NCBI GenBank assembly: GCA_014904985.1
Contig: MU129087.1
Span: forward strand, 1 to 64,000
Reading direction: 5' to 3'
DNA length: 64,000 nt
Source of the DNA: Hydnum rufescens UP504
Taxonomy: Eukaryota; Basidiomycota; Agaricomycetes; Cantharellales; Hydnaceae
Part shown: piece after piece, positions 33,606-44,445 of the stretch
How the letters are laid out: each line of letters starts with the position of its first letter
Numbering within the stretch: the first letter of the stretch is position 1
Notes under the pieces: generated by a model
The model's input: the letters and a program-made list of their open reading frames with translations, nothing else
Told to the model about the DNA's origin: nothing
Database searches by the model: none
Program-made: the position numbers and the translations under genes

Positions 33606-35090
33606 TTGAAGAACCTACACCTTAGACAAAACATGCCTCAGCCTGCCTTTGACACTGAGATTAATGACTCACTCATGGATTGGGAGGCTACTCATGACTG
33701 CCCTAACATTCCTGTGGTTCAGGAAGCTTCAGCTGCCAATCCAGATAATGACAAAGATGAAGCCTTCCCCACCAAGAAGACTACTATTGAGCCCAGAAGA
33801 AGTGTCAAAGTCTTATTGGCAAGTGCCAAATATGCTTCACCAAATCTTGTACAACATCCTTGAAACCTACAATATGCACCTCTCCCTTTGCCATCAAAGA
33901 GATGCATGAGCACCATTTATCCAACACAGCTTATCCAAATAAGACCAAGGGTGATGTTCAAACAGGGAAGAAGAAAACAGTTATAAATACTGATCTCTTT
34001 GGAATCAAAGAGTGGACAATCACACATGAGGAAGTTATTGAATGCTACCTACAAGGGCTTGATGTGTGTTTATGAAGAAGCCCTCCCCATCTGTCCTTGG
34101 AGATTTCTGTCAATATCAGCATTATCTCTTGTTTCATAAATATGTTGATTGTCCCAATCTTTTCAGCATGATTATCCACTTATTTGTTGCACCTGGCTAG
34201 AGCCTCATGAGAGATTCATGATGGACAGTGATGCCACATTTTTATAATGGACCAGTTTGATCATGGGGTTAAGGAAGAGAATGATGAGCAGATGTGCAAG
34301 TGTCTTGATGCTGCAGAGTATGCTTCAGGAAGTCACAAAGAGGAAGGGCATGGCTTCCACCCATCACACAGTGCTTCTCCTCTAACAGTGAGGTTTTGAT
34401 CAGGCAATGAGCAGGACACCTTGCATCACATTGCACACTATGTTCTGACAAATGTTGATTCAAGAATGGCAACCTTACTTCTAAAATTGACAACTGACAG
34501 ATCTATTTTGCCTTTAACACTTCAAAAGGATGCATCAAAGGCTGGGAACATCACTACATATGTTGCATCTGCCTTGCCTCACCTATGGAGCACAGAAGTG
34601 CTCCATCATCAGTTGTTCACCTGCACTCCCTTATGGGCAGATGCATTTGCTTCTCTTTCCAACTCTCATTGATGGGTCACTATCCTACTCTGGTTCATCA
34701 CATCATCAGTGAATTTCCAATTAGTTTGGATATGCCTTCTATTTCTGAAAACTTCATTCCTCCAAATCAGTATAAAATGGCTGAGGATCAGATGATTCAA
34801 TCCAAGCTCGAAGCTGAGCTGCCCTTGGACACATGTGGTCTTTTCACAATTGAACAAGCTGAAATTTTCATCAGTGGACCTTTTAGGACTGCTCCTCTTG
34901 CCATTGTCCTGAAGCCAGGTCTGGATTCCATTATTACCTCTGCCTCTGATTATAACAGGTAATAATGTCTTGTCTATCTCATATCTGATGAAGAATGCAC
35001 TCAGGGTGACCATTTTCACCATTCCCCAAGGGAATCTGTTCAGTAGGAGGAGGGATATAGGCTGGTCAAACCAGATATCATTATTCTGAC
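33606..35090 (+). pseudogene. RT-like protein relic (DIRS-type?), copy 1
   Basis: Decayed coding region in at least four frames. Recognisable pieces: MKNLHLRQNMPQPAFD with an acidic tract, HIAHYVLTNVDSRMATLLLK, PLWADAFASLSNSH, ENFIPPNQYKMAEDQ, and FISGPFRTAPLAIVLKPG followed by a degraded RNLSYP-like stretch. The G-FRTAPL-V-KPG element resembles the fingers region of reverse transcriptases in DIRS/Ngaro-like fungal elements. The catalytic part is absent. The same relic lies inverted at 55900-57383. Confidence 0.45.
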
Positions 35091-35592
35091 TCAAATTTTG
35101 AATATCTCCTCCAGTTTTGCAGCTATTGACTTAATTTCCTTTTCATTATTTTTGCCATAATACTACCTTTCTTCTGGTTAGCTTATTGTTCTCAGGAAAT
35201 GTATATTAAGCACATGAAGTGCAAAATTTGATTGTCTTTCCCCTCATCCCCAGTTTGAAAAGCTTGTTGAACTGCTGCTGGTGTCAGGGTAGATTCCATA
35301 ACACAACTCAAACTAATCATGCTTTTGATGGGCTCTCAAGAGGAGAACCTAGAGTGTGATTCCCTAGCTAAACAACTCCTTCATTTACCATTAGGATAGG
35401 CTCTGTCCAGTGTAAGCAAGAATATAAGGAGTGACTCTGCCACAGGCCATGATATGGAATTGAGAACAAAAGGAAGGGACCACAGGATCAATATGAATGT
35501 TGAGGCCCAAGGGAATGAAGGTCTTTCAAGATAAAAATATAATGCTGCAAGCAACACTTGCCCATGTCATAGAATAAAGAGTGAATTTCTGT

Positions 35593-36867
35593 CATACCAC
35601 ACCCTAAAGCTTTCCTCTTAAAATACTAGACAAAGTATAGTAATCTTACTGGAAATCTCCCAAAAACCAGTGGCAATACTTCAGTGCCTCAAAACTGGGG
35701 AGGATGATGGTGCTGCCATTATCCTTGCTCATATTACCAACATTAATCACCTCCCCCTCAACTCTGCTGCCTCTGGCACAGCCCACCTGTTTTCTTGTTG
35801 TAATTATTGTAGTATTGATGTTAAAATACAAAGCAATTAAATTTCAATGTTGTGTTTCAGGAAGAATGCTCAGGTGGCACAGTACACCCCCCAATCAGTA
35901 AAAGCATTTATTGAAAAACCCTGACAAGAGCCAACTCAAGCTACAGAGCCACCAAACCCCACCTTCACCCCTCCTTGAGACAAAAGGATTTAGGCATTTT
36001 GAAATTCTCCAAAGCAGACTAAAAAGTTCATGAGCTGCTTGACATCTAGTATGTCAAGGTGGAGTAGGTCAGATGCATTCTGAATTGAGACCATGCATGA
36101 GTATGCTGCTCCTCATTGCAGGTGCAGATATTGTTCATAATCTTGTGCCACCACAATATCAACTGAACTTTCATCACATGAACTATCATACCAATAGAAA
36201 TGGTTCACAGTCAATCTGGCTTCAGGTGTAGGCAATTGATTTCAGGTGTCAAGGGTGACAAATGGGTTGGTTGGAGGGTGTTTATTTTTGTACCCAGGCT
36301 CCCAGACACCAATGTGGGCATGCCCAAAAACAGATGATGTGAATTTTGGCTGGGACTCATGCATATGTAAGCATAAGGGTTGGGTCTTCCACCTTGCAGC
36401 TCCTGAGGATATGCAACATCAGGAGCTGCTGTCCAAGACCACCTCACCCACCCACATTATGAACACTAGGAATGGGTTTTGACAAGAGTTTGTCTGCTTT
36501 TTGGGTAATTCTGATTTGTTTCCAGCTTTGTCCCAGTTCATTCCCACCCTTGTTTTATTTCCTCTTCATTTCTTTTGCTTCTGGTTTACCCACATTTGTT
36601 CCTGCCCTTGTTATTGTTCCTCCCCACCTTCCCATTCCTGCACCCTACCCATGTTCCTTTTCCTGTTCCTGCCCCCCCCCATAACCACCTTCCCCTTACA
36701 AGATCACTCCCCCATAGTCTAACAATCATGTATAAGTAGTCCCGGAGCAAAGTCTAGAGACATTGGTCTTAGGATCTCTGGACTACAGGTTAGCTCTCCT
36801 GTACCCTCTGCTTCCCTAATATCAATCTCAGGATTTCTGCTTCTACCTCTGCACTACAGTGCTAGGT
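35593..36867. other. Anonymous stretch before the complete element
   Basis: Unrecognised up to 36480, then a C/T-rich tract (36500-36720). The last 140 bp (gtataagtagtcccggagca ... ctaggt) keep CpGs and a TATA-like element. They resemble the promoter/R part of another LTR, into which the complete LTR-A element inserted at taggt (36863-36867). Confidence 0.4.
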
Positions 36868-36943
36868 TGTCAGGATCAAATTGACATTTGCTTCCGCCAA
36901 AGGACTTACCCATCAGAGTATCATTCTTCATCGACTCTATCAT

Positions 36944-37309
36944 ATGGTGCCTACTTCCTCAAATGCTCTTGTCTCCTCTCTCCCTCCATTCACTACGGGG
37001 GTTATTGTCATCCTTGCCATTATTGGCATTTCTCTTATTATTATTGCCCTTGTTCTATCAGGCCTCGGCCAGCGGGCTATGGGATGGGTAGTCAACCAGT
37101 GGCAGCATTGGCGCCCTTGTCAGCACCTGTCGTTCCCTCACTCCCCATGTGAGTCCATGGAGTTGCCAATCCAGACTCCCCCTCCTCCTCCTCTACCCCC
37201 AGTCCCTGAATCCACATCACCTGTCCCAATCCATACTCCATCCACATCATTACAGTCATTTGACACTTTGGACACCTTTGGAGTACCCAGGCATACACTG
37301 CCTTGGTAG
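36944..37309 (+). CDS. U3-encoded small membrane protein
   Basis: 121 residues from ATG at 36944. A polar N-terminus (MVPTSSNALVSSLPPFTT) is followed by a ~22-residue hydrophobic segment (VIVILAIIGISLIIIALVLS), a Trp-rich juxtamembrane part (GWVVNQWQHW), then CQH, ESMELPIQTP and a long Pro-rich tail ending FGVPRHTLPW. Upstream ATGs in frame (36881) exist, but only 36944 is shared with other copies. Homologous frames occur at 43148, 57670, 32992 (minus) and 63378. In the 5' LTR it lies upstream of the promoter; in the 3' LTR it follows pol. Function unknown; I infer an accessory membrane protein. Confidence 0.55.
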   Translation: MVPTSSNALVSSLPPFTTGVIVILAIIGISLIIIALVLSGLGQRAMGWVVNQWQHWRPCQHLSFPHSPCESMELPIQTPPPPPLPPVPESTSPVPIHTPSTSLQSFDTLDTFGVPRHTLPW

Positions 37310-37526
37310 TACATACACTAAGGGGGATACATATGGAAGTTGGGGCATAGCCATGTGGAGGTGCGCACAGGATTCGTAACATGGCTGCGTCAGCTTAGTG
37401 AGGCTTAGTGATGGTGGCTGTGGAGGCTGACTGATGGGCTGTGGAGCCGGCATTCTAGGAGGATCCGGAAAGTTATGGAAGACGGCGGAAGGCTCTGGAA
37501 GGTTGGAGGCTGTGTGCAGGAAATAG

Positions 37527-37534
37527 TATTTATA
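37527..37534 (+). promoter_or_regulatory. LTR TATA box
   Basis: TATTTATA lies 33 nt upstream of GTTTTGATCT (37560), the predicted RNA 5' end. The same box is present in the 3' LTR and in the second element, and as TATAAATA on the minus strand in the old fragments at 7708 and 44446. Confidence 0.6.
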
Positions 37535-37716
37535 GCCCTTTGCAGTTGGGGGATCACCAGTTTTGATCTCTCAGGATTCCCACTGCGATAGGTGCGAGAC
37601 TTGTGTGTCCCTTGTTGTGTGGTGTATACTCAGGATTCCCACTGCGATAGCATGTGGTTAATTAATCTCTTTCCTCTTTCTGTTTGTGGCTTTGACGGCA
37701 GTGTCGCCCTGACAGA

Positions 37717-37726
37717 AGATCGAAAC
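37717..37726 (+). other. Self-priming-type primer-binding site
   Basis: AGATCGAAAC lies 2 nt after the 5' LTR. No TGG, the hallmark of a tRNA 3'-CCA binding site, follows the LTR. The segment can pair over 10 nt with GTTTTGATCT at 37560-37569, the predicted RNA 5' end (nine Watson-Crick pairs and one G.U). This is the arrangement known from Tf1/sushi elements, where the RNA folds back to prime its own minus strand. Confidence 0.55.
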
Positions 37727-37779
37727 TCATCTCTTCGACCCCACAAACATCTTCCTTATCCCTTCTACCTCCTCTCCTC

Positions 37780-38964
37780 ATGGACGAAATCCCTGCTGAT
37801 GCCTTCTCTGTCTTTGGCACTGCTGGAGAAGGCCTTTGTCAAATGATGGAGGCACAACAATGATGGTACGAGCAGTTGGAGCAACAGAACCTTGTACTCC
37901 AGAACCTAGTGACTTGCCTTCAGACCGATGCCTCTTCTCGTGAAACTCTGATGGCTGAAGTTGAGGCAATCACCAAGACTGTTGTCGAGAACCTCCCTGC
38001 TCCTGTTGTTGGAGTTCCTCCTGCTCCTGCCACTACTCCTTCTATCTCTGCACGTCCCCCAAAGGCAGCTGATCCAGAGGTCTTTGGTGGTGATTGCAAG
38101 AAGGCTGATCCCTTCCTCTGTGCTCTCAAACTTAACGTTGCTATTCGACCCAACTCCTTTCCCAGTGATCAGACAAAGATCCTCTATGCCCTCTCCTACA
38201 TGCAAGGAGGCAGTGCTGGTGATTGGGCTTCCAACTACACATGCGCTATCCTTGATGGCGATTCTCCCTTCCCTGATTGGGAAACCTTTTGCACCCGCTT
38301 TGAGGCAGCCTTCGGTGATGCGGACCGAGAGGCTCATGCCCGTCAGTGACTTCGTACCTTGAAGATGACTCAAGGGATGACAGCTGAGGAGTATACGATG
38401 GCCTTTGAGGCCATATATGGGAAGACAGGCTTTAATGATGGAGCCTTGATGGATGCTTATGAGCATGGACTGCTCCATAGCTTGGTCGAGAAGATACACC
38501 TCAACACCCTCCCTATGTCCCTTCAAGAATGGAAGGACAAAGCCACTCGCATTGATAAGTTGTGGTGTCGCTTTAATGAACAGCACTCCTTCTCTCCCAC
38601 CAACCCTCGCCAGGACAATCATCCAAGAACAATTAGACCTTTCCGCCCTCCCACTACTACTCCTCAAACTCTTCCAACCTCTTTCCGTCCTGCTGCTGCT
38701 GCTGTGCCCTCCTCCTCCACCTATGAACCTATGGACGTAGACTCCAATCGTCATCAGAATAATCCTCGCAGAGTTGCTGGTCTGTGCTGGAATTGTAACA
38801 AACCCGGGCACATTGCCAGAGACTGCCCTGAGCCCCCACGCTCTCATTCAGTACGAGGTGCTCTGTCATCTGAGCAGATGGAGGAAGTGGTAGAGAAAGT
38901 TCATGCTACTCTGGCACCCAAATCTGCTGAGGATGGAAATGAGGGTGTGGCAAAGGATTTTTAA
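37780..38964 (+). pseudogene. gag: Gag, complete element
   Basis: A 395-codon frame from ATG at 37780 (MDEIPADAFSVFGTAGEG) to TAA at 38962, interrupted only by TGA at 37861 and 38347. The second sits within a run of CGN/CGA codons and reads as CGA-to-TGA decay. Domains: N-terminal helical region, capsid-like core (PFLCALKLNVAIRPNSFPSD ... YMQGGSAGDWASNY ... FEAAFGDADREAH), Pro/Ser linker and CCHC knuckle CWNCNKPGHIARDC at about residue 337. It would form the virus-like particle and bind RNA. pol follows in the same frame after stops at 38962 and 38977. Confidence 0.9.
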
Positions 38965-39015
38965 AGATGTCGACAGTGAAGGACACCCTGTTCAACAAAC
39001 CGATTCTCTCTTCTT

Positions 39016-42000
39016 TTGACTTGTACAGTAGGACCCACAATGGATATGTTTGATCACATTGACATTGATGGCCTACATGAAAGAGAAGACGTGTCATTAT
39101 CCACAAGCCCACCACTCTATATCTATTCCACACACCTTCGCCGAGCTACTGAGTTGAAGGTCCATCTACAGACCCTAGACAGTGGCCAGCCTATGGCAGT
39201 TGATGCCCTGCTTGATTCTGGAGCGACAGGGATGTTCATCGATCAGGAGTTTGTCAAGGCCAAAAATCTTACTACTCGGCAACTCCCGCGGCTGATTCCG
39301 CTTTACAACATTGATGGCACCCTCAATGACGCTGGCTCAGTTCAAGAAGAAGTTGATCTCCTGATGCGCTTTGGCGACCATTCAGAGAAAAGTACTTTGC
39401 TGTGACTAGCCTGGGACGGGTTCCCCTCATTGTAGGGCACACCTGGCTTGTTCATCATAACCCTGAGATCAACTGGTCGATGGGTAAGGTGGCAATGACA
39501 CGGTGTCCTGATGGATGTGGGTTGCTGACGCATCTGCATTGTCTTAGCAAAGGAAAACTCTGGACGCAGCCTTAACCCCTCTGCATCTGTATCTCCACCT
39601 GGTCCTCTTCCATCGCACAGTCGCCAAGGAGACCCTATCCTATCTTTGCCCAGTCAGTCCCTCCGGGCAAACGCGGGAGATGGGCATCTCCAGGGCGTAT
39701 GCCAACCGTTGAGGCCCGAGGGAGATTGCAAGGGTGATAGAAATTCGCCACACCACCACTCTTCCCCATTGTCTTCGCTTGACCAGACCGTGCCCTCGCC
39801 TCCCTCTTTCATAGAAAAGCCTAGTCCAGGTGTTCTATCAAAGAAAACGGGTGAGAGCTCGCCTGGTGATAACCGGGAAGATGTGCACAGGGAAGATTGT
39901 ATCTTTGTAGTCTTCCTTCACCCTGAAGAGCATATCTCTGCAACCGAATCTATATCCACCCGCCTCGCCATTGAGCAGCATAAGAAGACCTTTAAGAAGC
40001 GCCCCTTTGAAGAAATGGTGCCCAAACAGTACCACGACTTCCATGATGTCTTCGCTAAGGAATCCTTTGATCGCCTTCCCCCACATCATCCCTGGGACCA
40101 TGCTATTGAGCTAAAAGAGGACATTGCGCATACTGGGGTGAAATTATACCCATTATCCCCCAATGAGCAGCTAGAGATGGATGCCTTCTTGAAGGAGCAC
40201 CTAGAGACTGGACGAATCCGCCCATCCAAGTCACCCATAGCTGCCCCTGTCTTCTTTGTCAAAAAGAAGGATGGAGGCCTACGCTTTGTCCAGGATTATC
40301 GGAAGCTCAACACTGCTATGGTGAAAAATGCTTATCCTCTCCCCCTGGTGACAGACATCTTAAATCGAGTCACTCGGGCCAAGTTCTTCACCAAGTTGGA
40401 CGTGCGATGGGGCTACAACAATATTTCGGATGCGCGAAGGAGATGAATGGAAGGCAGCATTCCGCACCAACCGAGGACTCTTTGAACCACTTGTCATGTT
40501 CTTTGGGCTGACTAATAGCCCTGCCACCTTTCAAACCATGATGAATCACCTCTTCAAAGATCTTGTCGCAGAAGGAGTGGTAGCCATGTACATGGATGAT
40601 ATTCTGGTTTTTACTGAAACACTCGCACAACACTACGAGGTAGTCCGAAAAGTCCTCCAAATCCTGCAAGAAAATAATCTGTTCCTCAAGGCTGAAAAGT
40701 GCACCTTCAGAGCTGCAACCGTGGAGTATCTCGGACTTATCCTATCCCCAGGACAAGTTGGAATGGATCCCGTTAAGGTTGCTGGAGTTCGGGAATGGCC
40801 ATCTCCTACAACAGTCAAAGAGGTTCAATCATTCCTTGGCTTTGTCAACTTTTACCGACGCTTCATCGAAAATTTCTCACATATTGCCCATCCCCTTCAC
40901 CAACTCACTCGGAAAGATGCACCATGGAAATGGGCTGAGGATCAGCAGAAGGCCTTTGATCAACTAAAGACAGCCATCACCTCAACGCCCATTCTTGTGC
41001 ATCCTGATGCTGATCGACCCTACCATCTGGAAGCAGATAGTTCTGATTTTGCTACAGGGGCTGTCCTCTCCCAGCTAAGGGATGATGACAAGTGGCACCC
41101 AGTGGGATTTATTTCCAAAAGTCTCAATGATGTGGAGTGCAATTATGAAATCCATGACAAAGAGCTATTGGCAATCATCCGTGGCTTACAAGAATTTCGA
41201 CACCTCCTCGAGGGAGCGGCACATCCAGTAGAAATCTTGACTGATCACCGCAATCTTGTCTATTTCATGACGGCCCAATCTCTCAATCGGCGACAGGCAC
41301 GCTGGTCCTTGTTCTTATCCCGTTTTGATTTCCACATCACCCACCGCCCTGGAAAGAGTTCCACTAAACCTGATGCCTTATCTCGCCGAGCTGATCATCA
41401 TCATGGGGAGAAAGATAACCAAAATCAGACCCTTCTCCCACCCAAGCTCTTCCAGATTAAGGCAACAGAAAGCTTGCCCATACAGGGTCTTGGGGCTGAT
41501 TTCCAGTGGAGGATCCATGACTCAAAGGACTTAGATGAGTCAGTGGCTAAGGCAATAAAGGATCTGGATGGATCTGAGGAGGATGGTTGGGTTGTATCTG
41601 ATGGGCTTATCCTCCTCCGAGGAAAAGTTTATGTCCCACGCAATCCCAAGTTGCGTCATGACATTGTCAAGGCTCATCATGACACTCCTGTGGCTGGGCA
41701 CCCTGGTCGATGGAAGACAGTTGAGCTAGTCACTCGCAATTACTGGTGGCCAGGAATCACACGATATATTGCCGACTATGTATGGGGGTGTGACAGATGC
41801 AATCGCACTAAAACATTCCCCACCATGCCACTAGGGAAACTCCAACCAAATCGGGTTCCAGATCATCGATGGCAAATCGTCACCACAGACTTCATCACAG
41901 GCCTTCCCACTCAGTCGGGGATATAATGCAATTTGGGTAGTGGTTGACTGCCTATCAAAACGAATGCATGCAATCCCAACTACAGATGAGGTTGACTCTG

Positions 42001-43088
42001 TAGGACTTGCTCGACTCTATCGCGACCATGTTTGGAAGCATCATGGCTTACCTGAAGAGATTATCAGTGATCGGGGACCCCAGTTTGCATCCTCCTTTAT
42101 GAAGGAACTCAATCGTCTCCTTGGCATTCACACTTCCCTGTCTACAGCATACCATCCTCAAACTGATGGTCAGACTGAGCGAGTCAATCAGGAAATCGAA
42201 CAATATCTATGCCTCTTCGTCAATGAGAGGCAGGATGATTGGTATGACTGGATGGCATTAGCAGAGTTCACCTATAATAATCGCATTCACTCTGCCACCC
42301 AACACTCTCCTTTTGAACTCGATACAGGCCAACACCCACGTCTGGGCACAGAGCCTACTCGGGAAACCCGCCTGGAAGCTGTTGATGAGTTTGTGAAACG
42401 TATGAAGCAAGCCACAGAAGAGGCCAAGTCTGCTCTTCGCCAAGCAGCACATGACATGGCATGCTTCTATGATGCTCATCGCCAAACTGCACCCAGTTAT
42501 GAAAAAGGGGATAAAGTTTGGCTTGATGCAGAAAACATCACAATGACGCGCCCTACCAAGAAGTTTGATGACAAGTGGTTTGGTCCCTTCCCGATTGACA
42601 AAGTTATCTCGCCATCGGCCTATCGGCTAAAACTCACCTGGAACTTCCAACGAGTCCACCCAGTGTTCCATGTCAGCAAACTCCGCCCATTCATACCTGA
42701 TCGTATTCCTGAGCGACATCAACCCCCAGTACCCAAACCAATCATTACGGCAAAGGGTGACACCGAATATGAGGTTGAGACAATTTTGGACAGTCGTCTC
42801 TATCATACAAAACTGCAATACCTCATTAAATGGAAAGGCTATGGCCCAGAGGAAAACAGTTGGGAACCAGAATCGAACCTTGGCAACTCTAAACGGCTCC
42901 TGGATGACTTCCATCGCCTCCATCCAAACTCCCCACATCGTATTGCCACTGCTATCTGGGATACCCTACCTTTCACCAGCTTCGAAAATTTTACTGAGGT
43001 CCCCCAGCATACTTTATTTGACTGGACTCAAGGAAAACTCATCATGACGCCGAGTCCTAAAAGGGGGGTAATGTCAGGATCAAATTGA
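39016..43088 (+). pseudogene. pol: Pol: PR, RT, RNase H, IN, chromodomain
   Basis: Protease LLDSGATGMFID (~39220). RT with PIAAPVFFVKKKDGGLRFVQ, NSPATFQTMMNHLFKDL and YMDD (MYMDDILVF, ~40590). RNase H with LEADSSDFATGAVLSQ and HDKELLAI. Integrase H-H-C-C finger (CDRCNRTK, ~41790) and a D,D-35-E core ([27 protein letters not shown]). C-terminal chromodomain YLIKWKGYGPEENSWEPESN. Frameshifts: a T lost near 39399 (the second copy has the extra T), frame recovered by ~39570, an extra T near 40427 and another near 41911. The stop lies 17 bp inside the 3' LTR (43086-43088). Confidence 0.93.
43059..43071 (+). other. Polypurine tract
   Basis: AAAAGGGGGGTAA lies directly before the 3' LTR TGTCAGG, as needed for plus-strand priming. 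It is also part of the last pol codons. The same tract is present at 50916-50928 in the second copy. Confidence 0.85.
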
Positions 43089-43918
43089 CATTTGCTTCTG
43101 CCTAAGGACTTACCCATCAGAGTATCATTCTTCATCGACTCTATCATATGGCACCTACTTCCTCAAATGCTCTTGTCTCCTCTCTCCCTCCATTCACTAC
43201 GGGGGTTATTGTCATCCTTGCCATTATTGGCATTTCTCTTATTATTATTGCCCTTGTTCTATCAGGCCTTGGCCAGCGGGCTATGGGCTGGGTAGTCAAC
43301 CAGTGGCAGCATTGGCACCCTTGTCAGCACCTGTCGTTCCCTCACTCCCCATGTGAGTCCATGGAGTTGCCAATCCAGACTCCCCCTCCTCCTCCTCTAC
43401 CCCCAGTCCCTGAATCCACATCACCTGTCCCAATCCGTACTCCATCCACATCATTACGGTCATTTGACACTTTGGACACCTTTGGAGTACCCAGGCATAC
43501 ACTGCCTTGGAAGTACATATGCTAAGGGGGATACATATGGAAGTTGGGGCATAGCCATGTGGAGGTGCGCACAGGATTCGTAACATGGCTGCATCAGCTT
43601 AGTGAGGCTTAGTGATGGTGGCTGTGGAGGCTGACTGATGGGCTGCGGAGCCGGCATTCTAGGAGGATCTGGAAAGTTATGGAAGACGGCAGAAGGCTCT
43701 GGAAGGTTGGAGGCTGTGTGCAGGAAATAGTATTTATAGCCCTTTGCAGTTGGGGGATCACCAGTTTTGATCTCTCAGGATTCCCACTGTGATAGGTGCG
43801 AGACTTGTGTGTCCCTTGTTGTGTGGTGTATACTCAGGATTCCCACTGCAATAGCATGTGGTTAATTAATCTCTTTCCTCTTTCTGTTTGTGGCTTCGAT
43901 GGCAGTGTCACCCTGACA
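43072..43918 (+). repeat. 3' LTR
   Basis: Same length as the 5' LTR, about 21 differences. About 18 of these are at CpG sites, including two places where one LTR has TG and the other CA, both derivable from CG. Ends ccctgaca then taggt. Confidence 0.95.
43148..43525 (+). CDS. U3-encoded small membrane protein (3' LTR)
   Basis: 125 codons. Begins MAPTSSNALVSSLPPFTTGV and reads through the position of the 5' copy's stop (TAG there, AAG here) to end LPWKYIC. Same hydrophobic segment (VILAIIGISLIIIALVLSG) and Pro-rich tail as 36944. It begins 59 nt after the pol stop, so the genomic RNA would carry it as a third frame. Confidence 0.55.
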   Translation: MAPTSSNALVSSLPPFTTGVIVILAIIGISLIIIALVLSGLGQRAMGWVVNQWQHWHPCQHLSFPHSPCESMELPIQTPPPPPLPPVPESTSPVPIRTPSTSLRSFDTLDTFGVPRHTLPWKYIC

Positions 43919-44445
43919 TAGGTACTCTTTAGTGTGATCCATGAGTTAAGCACTGGCTCATTCTGTTTCTGCCAAGACCCCTCTGGGCTGCAGGTCAACC
44001 TACTATTGGCATTGTGATGTATCAGAAGAATCCCCTGATGCACCAAGCCCAATATGACATACTCATATTCCCTCAATTTTTCAAGTCCCCACTAGATAGG
44101 GATCTTGGATATTCCCCTGGTGTGGTGAAGTGGATCTTACAGAGGTTCTCTATGACATCAATGGACCTGGTGAGAAGCTATAAAAAAGGATGAGGAGCCA
44201 GAAGACAATGAAAGAGGAGTCATGTGGCAACACAGAAGCTACAAGTTTGATACTATTTTCAATGTCACTGGCAGTGAATGTACTCAAGACATTGTCCATT
44301 TGAAACAAACCATTTTTTTCACCCACCTTCATGTTTTCACATAGTCTTTTCAGATCTGGGCTTAGGGGCTTGAAAGACTATATTCCTCTGCGCTGAACAA
44401 TGTGAAATGTCACTTATGAATGTCTTTCAGTCCAAGCCCTTGGAA
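43919..44445. other. Flank of the complete element
   Basis: Starts with the target duplication taggt. CpG-depleted, no recognisable coding or repeat content. A 60-codon minus-strand frame at 44332-44150 is not supported. Confidence 0.4.

Larger units (their letters stand above)
32884..35592 (+). repeat. 2.7-kb inverted duplication, left arm
   Basis: Reverse-complementary to 55396-58132 over essentially its whole length. It starts at actaagctgacacaactgct and ends at gagtgaattYctg. The arm holds a minus-strand LTR-A fragment (to 33397) plus an RT-like relic. Both arms share the same LTR/flank junction, so the segment was copied as one unit. Divergence is roughly 5-10% by eye with several indels, one of about 40 bp at 34405. 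Confidence 0.85.
36868..37714 (+). repeat. 5' LTR
   Basis: U3 carries a conserved open frame (36944-37309). A TATA-like box lies at 37527-37534. The likely RNA start is near 37560, giving an R-U5 of about 155 nt. A direct duplication of ctcaggattcccactgcgat occurs at about 37570 and 37629. Imperfect LTR-terminal repeats TGTCAGG/CCTGACA. Confidence 0.95.
36868..43918 (+). mobile_element. Complete chromodomain Ty3/gypsy retrotransposon
   Basis: 7051 bp with 847-bp LTRs (36868-37714 and 43072-43918) that start TGTCAGG and end CCTGACA. A perfect 5-bp target duplication taggt flanks it (36863-36867 and 43919-43923). Order: 5' LTR, self-priming-type PBS, gag, PR-RT-RNaseH-IN-chromodomain pol, polypurine tract, 3' LTR. 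The PR-RT-RH-IN order with a C-terminal chromodomain places it among chromoviruses (Tf1/sushi-like). The LTRs differ at about 21 of 847 positions, so insertion is recent. Two gag stops and four pol frameshifts make it non-autonomous as read. Confidence 0.95.

Noticed and set aside
36472..36722. Hydrophobic Pro/Cys-rich frames before the complete element
   Set aside because: C/T-rich low-complexity DNA with two overlapping open frames and no conservation.
37906..38847. 313-codon minus-strand frame over gag
   Set aside because: Antisense shadow of the true gag frame; the same shadow occurs opposite the old gag at 31842-32744.
38950..38980. Programmed frameshift between gag and pol
   Set aside because: gag and pol are in the same frame separated by TAA and TGA; no canonical slippery heptamer in the right phase.
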